Source: Ruminiclostridium sp.
Lineage (GTDB): Bacteria > Bacillota > Clostridia > Oscillospirales > Oscillospiraceae
NCBI GenBank assembly: GCA_017435425.1
Contig: JAFSFC010000045.1
Location: 1 to 41,360, forward strand
Length of the DNA stretch: 41,360 nucleotides
Direction of reading: 5' to 3'
Under the pieces are notes generated by a model that was not told the origin of the DNA, searched no databases, and was given only the letters and a program-made list of their open reading frames with translations. Position numbers and translations under genes: made by a program. Below are positions 39,220-41,360 of this stretch, piece by piece (position 1 is the stretch's first letter; each line of letters opens with the position of its first letter).

Positions 39220-40402
39220 ACGATATGGGAGGTTCCGGGTCAGAGAGGAGGAAGGTAAAGGTACGGGAGGATTCGTCCCAGGAACAGTTCCAGTTCCAAA
39301 TGTTTTGGGGTTCTCCCAACGAGAAGTCATACACGGGGATCATGAGCTCCCCGTACAGCATACGGGGCGGGACAGGGAAGGTGTAGGAGCCGCCCTCATA
39401 GAGGAAAGCGGTATTTCCGGCCTGGTATCGATCCTCGTCGAAACCAAAGGGGTCGTATTCTATGGTCTGTTCCAGGGGGAACCAGGCTGCACGCAACCCC
39501 TGCTCTGAAAAGATGTTGGGACCTCCGGCGGCGCAGCGGAGGTGAGCCTGGGTGGTGCGGATGTCCAGGATGTTGGCGTAGAGAATGTCCCCTACCTGCT
39601 GCAGTTGGATACCATCTGTGACAGTCTCTGCGTAACGGGTACGATCCTCGGCGTAGCGGATCTTAACTTTGATGTTGGGGTCCAGCCCCTCTTCCATGTA
39701 GTCCAGCACCCGGGAGACCATGACCACGGCCTCTGCCCGGGTGGCCGGGGCTTTGGGGGAGAAGGAGCCGTCGGGATAGCCCGTCAGCACCCCGGTCTTT
39801 GTGGCTTCCTGAATGTATCCCCGGACCCACCCCTGGAAGGTGTCCTGGTCGGTGAAGGGGAGGTCGTCCCCGTCGGCGTGGGTGGCAGGATAGACCAGGC
39901 CCAGGGCCCGGACGGTCAGGACGGCGATCTCATAGCGGGAGATGGCCTGGTCCGGGTGGAAGGCATACTCGGTGTAGTCTGCAGGGACCAGGATGCCGGA
40001 GTAGACGGCGGTGTCCTTCCACCCCTGGGTGGTGAACCAGTGGCCTATGGGAAGGACCAGGATGGGGGAGTAGCGGGCCATTTCGTTCCGCACAGGCTCC
40101 CGGTAACAGGCATGGTCCTTCATCCATCGGACGGGTTCGCCTGCAGAGGTTCCGTTGTCGGGATACAAGCGGATGGCGGCCAGGAGCATCTTGGTGAACT
40201 CCGCCCGGGTGATGGTCCCCTGAGGGTGAAAGGTCCCGTCGGGGTAGCCGTTTACCCAGCGCTCTTTCATGGCGGTTTCGATCTCGGCCTGGGCCCAGTG
40301 GCCCTCCAGGTCGGAGATCTGCCCCGGTGCGGCCAGGGCAGGGACAGAAGCGGTGCACAGCAGCAGGGCGGTGAGCAGAAGGGAAATCAGTTTTCGTTTC
40401 AT
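39218..40402 (-). CDS. Secreted S-layer-homology protein with N-terminal SLH repeats
   Basis: Exported protein of 394 residues. The signal peptide (KRKLISLLLTALLLC, then VPALAA) ends near 25. Three SLH repeats occupy about 30-235: DLEGHWAQAEIETAMKERWV, a diverged middle repeat around WKDTAVYSGI and YAFHPDQAISRYE, and WVRGYIQEATKTGVLTG. The C-terminal 150 residues are beta-rich (YGELMIPVYDF, SSRTFTFLLSD), possibly a stalk-type domain, without known active site. AAAGGAG lies 7 bases before the ATG. It lies 35 bases after another SLH gene on the same strand. Confidence 0.87.
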   Translation of the reverse strand: MKRKLISLLLTALLLCTASVPALAAPGQISDLEGHWAQAEIETAMKERWVNGYPDGTFHPQGTITRAEFTKMLLAAIRLYPDNGTSAGEPVRWMKDHACYREPVRNEMARYSPILVLPIGHWFTTQGWKDTAVYSGILVPADYTEYAFHPDQAISRYEIAVLTVRALGLVYPATHADGDDLPFTDQDTFQGWVRGYIQEATKTGVLTGYPDGSFSPKAPATRAEAVVMVSRVLDYMEEGLDPNIKVKIRYAEDRTRYAETVTDGIQLQQVGDILYANILDIRTTQAHLRCAAGGPNIFSEQGLRAAWFPLEQTIEYDPFGFDEDRYQAGNTAFLYEGGSYTFPVPPRMLYGELMIPVYDFSLGEPQNIWNWNCSWDESSRTFTFLLSDPEPPIS

Positions 40403-40437
40403 GGGGGGACTCCTTTCAAAGGATCAAGGGCATGGGA

Positions 40438-41360
40438 TCAGCCGGGCAGGGCTGTCCGGTCCAGGGTGACCTGCCGGGTGGACAAGTCCACGGAAACGTG
40501 GTAGAGGCCCTTTTCGTGGGTGACCACCGGGGTGCCGGAGGTGTTGTCCACAGAGTCCTGGGTGAGACGGACCTCACAAAGGAAGGTGCCGCCGTCCTGG
40601 CTGAACCGGGGGTTTTCCAACAGAAGATCGGGGGTCAGCATGCCGAACCGGAGGCACAGCCCCAGATCCAGGGCCTGCAGACCGCCATCGGGGTAGAGAA
40701 GGTACAGCCGGGAGGTGGCCTGAATGGTGCCGCTCCAGTCCATCCGAATCAGGGTGGCCTGGGGGCCGTCCAGTTCCAGGACCTTGCGGAACCCTGCATG
40801 GTTTTGGTCTGCCTGGTCTTCCAGGTTCTGAAGGTAGGCCTTGGTTTCTTCCAGAGAGAACAGGGGGCTTACGTTGTGGGCTCCCATGGGGGCTTTCTGG
40901 TGGAGCCGCAGGGAGAGGACAGCGCATTCCTGAACCGTCAGGCTGCTGGCCGGGGAAAAGGTGTTCCCGCCGGTGCCCTGCATCACCTTCCACTGGGACA
41001 GGAGGGCAACGCTTTCTGCCGCCCAGGGGGCGATGGAAGCTTCGTCCTGATACGTAGCGGCTGGGATGGAATCGGGCGGGACGAATCCCAGGCTCTCCTG
41101 GGCCCGGACCAGCATCACGGCGGCTTCCTGGCGGGTCAGGGGTCCATCCGGGTCGAAGATGCCTGGGGCTTTGCCCTGGACCAGCCCCAGGTGGAAGGCA
41201 GCGGTGCAGGCGGCATCGGCGTCGGCAAAGGCCTGGACCAGCAGGCCGTCGGCGTCATAGTCTCCCCGGTGGAAGTTCACCAGGTCCACCAGGGTGTCGG
41301 GGTCGGTGTTCCACTGGGCCGCCAGATAGGACAGCAGCATCCGGCAGAACTCCCCTCGGG
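40438..41360 (-). CDS. S-layer-homology protein, N-terminus cut by window edge
   Basis: At least 307 residues are visible and the frame runs open past the right edge. The first visible residues, RGEFCRMLLSYLA, are the end of an SLH repeat, so the ATG at 41340 is internal. Two more repeats follow: AFHLGLVQGKAPGIFDPDGP with LTRQEAAVMLVRA, and SVALLSQWKVMQGTGGNTF with LTVQECAVLSLRL. The C-terminal 150 residues are beta-rich and end VSVDLSTRQVTLDRTALPG. The gene and its downstream SLH neighbour probably form one surface-protein unit. Confidence 0.85.
   Translation of the reverse strand, partial: RGEFCRMLLSYLAAQWNTDPDTLVDLVNFHRGDYDADGLLVQAFADADAACTAAFHLGLVQGKAPGIFDPDGPLTRQEAAVMLVRAQESLGFVPPDSIPAATYQDEASIAPWAAESVALLSQWKVMQGTGGNTFSPASSLTVQECAVLSLRLHQKAPMGAHNVSPLFSLEETKAYLQNLEDQADQNHAGFRKVLELDGPQATLIRMDWSGTIQATSRLYLLYPDGGLQALDLGLCLRFGMLTPDLLLENPRFSQDGGTFLCEVRLTQDSVDNTSGTPVVTHEKGLYHVSVDLSTRQVTLDRTALPG

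Noticed and set aside
1..41360. tRNA genes, rRNA genes, CRISPR arrays, transposases, prophage or integrase genes
   Set aside because: I saw no TTCGA-type tRNA arm with a matching acceptor stem, no rRNA segment, no cas gene and no transposase or integrase motif.

Overview
This window reads like a chromosomal segment of a G+C-rich, spore-forming gut clostridium, most likely in the Oscillospiraceae near Flavonifractor, Lawsonibacter or Intestinimonas. The basis is the housekeeping gene content with Firmicutes synteny (rpsO-pnp, rny-ymdB, a SpoVB-type flippase-mazG-hup run), a spoIID gene, S-layer-homology proteins, a GntR/YtrA-type ABC operon, AGGAGG ribosome binding sites and TTGACA/TATAAT promoters. 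The genus is an inference; no rRNA or tRNA gene lies in the window.

Layout. 1-5745: a cut-off hpt, an unknown 195-residue protein, an LTA-synthase-type sulfatase, a nitrilase-family amidase, the first copy of a multi-hairpin repeat, and a BlaR1-like M56 membrane protease. 5891-9244: an EamA exporter, mnmE, an A+T-rich gap with DnaA-box-like sites, and a YjjG-type HAD phosphatase. 9255-14331: spoIID, a polysaccharide deacetylase, a small membrane exporter and a two-component system. 14445-18100: a MITE-like element, a DUF559 protein, a class I aminotransferase and a GntR-ABC transporter operon. 18376-23314: punA, a MtaD-type deaminase, a SpoVB-like flippase, mazG and hup, a rightward run for purine salvage, lipid-linked precursor export and house-cleaning.

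23445-29534: an S-layer-homology protein, rqcP, lepB, a YhaN/YhaO (SbcC/SbcD-like) pair and ymdB. 29631-31377: the second copy of the multi-hairpin repeat, then rny. 31661-36451: a ferritin-like protein, a CBS-domain protein whose start lies in a terminator, an unusually structured intergenic stretch, a short QueG-like protein, and pnp with rpsO. 36734-39180: a K+ channel, a ClC channel and a Cys-rich membrane protein under a near-perfect promoter. 39218-41360: two S-layer-homology proteins, the last cut by the window edge.

The most unusual material is between genes. Two copies of a roughly 190-bp element of seven consecutive hairpins show paired base changes between copies. A 48-bp segment repeated at 23340 and 32790 changes as a coding sequence would. 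A 15-bp terminator stem contains the ribosome binding site of the CBS gene. A long stem-loop precedes pnp. No gap between genes exceeds 300 bases; the six gaps of about 270-295 bases are described individually.
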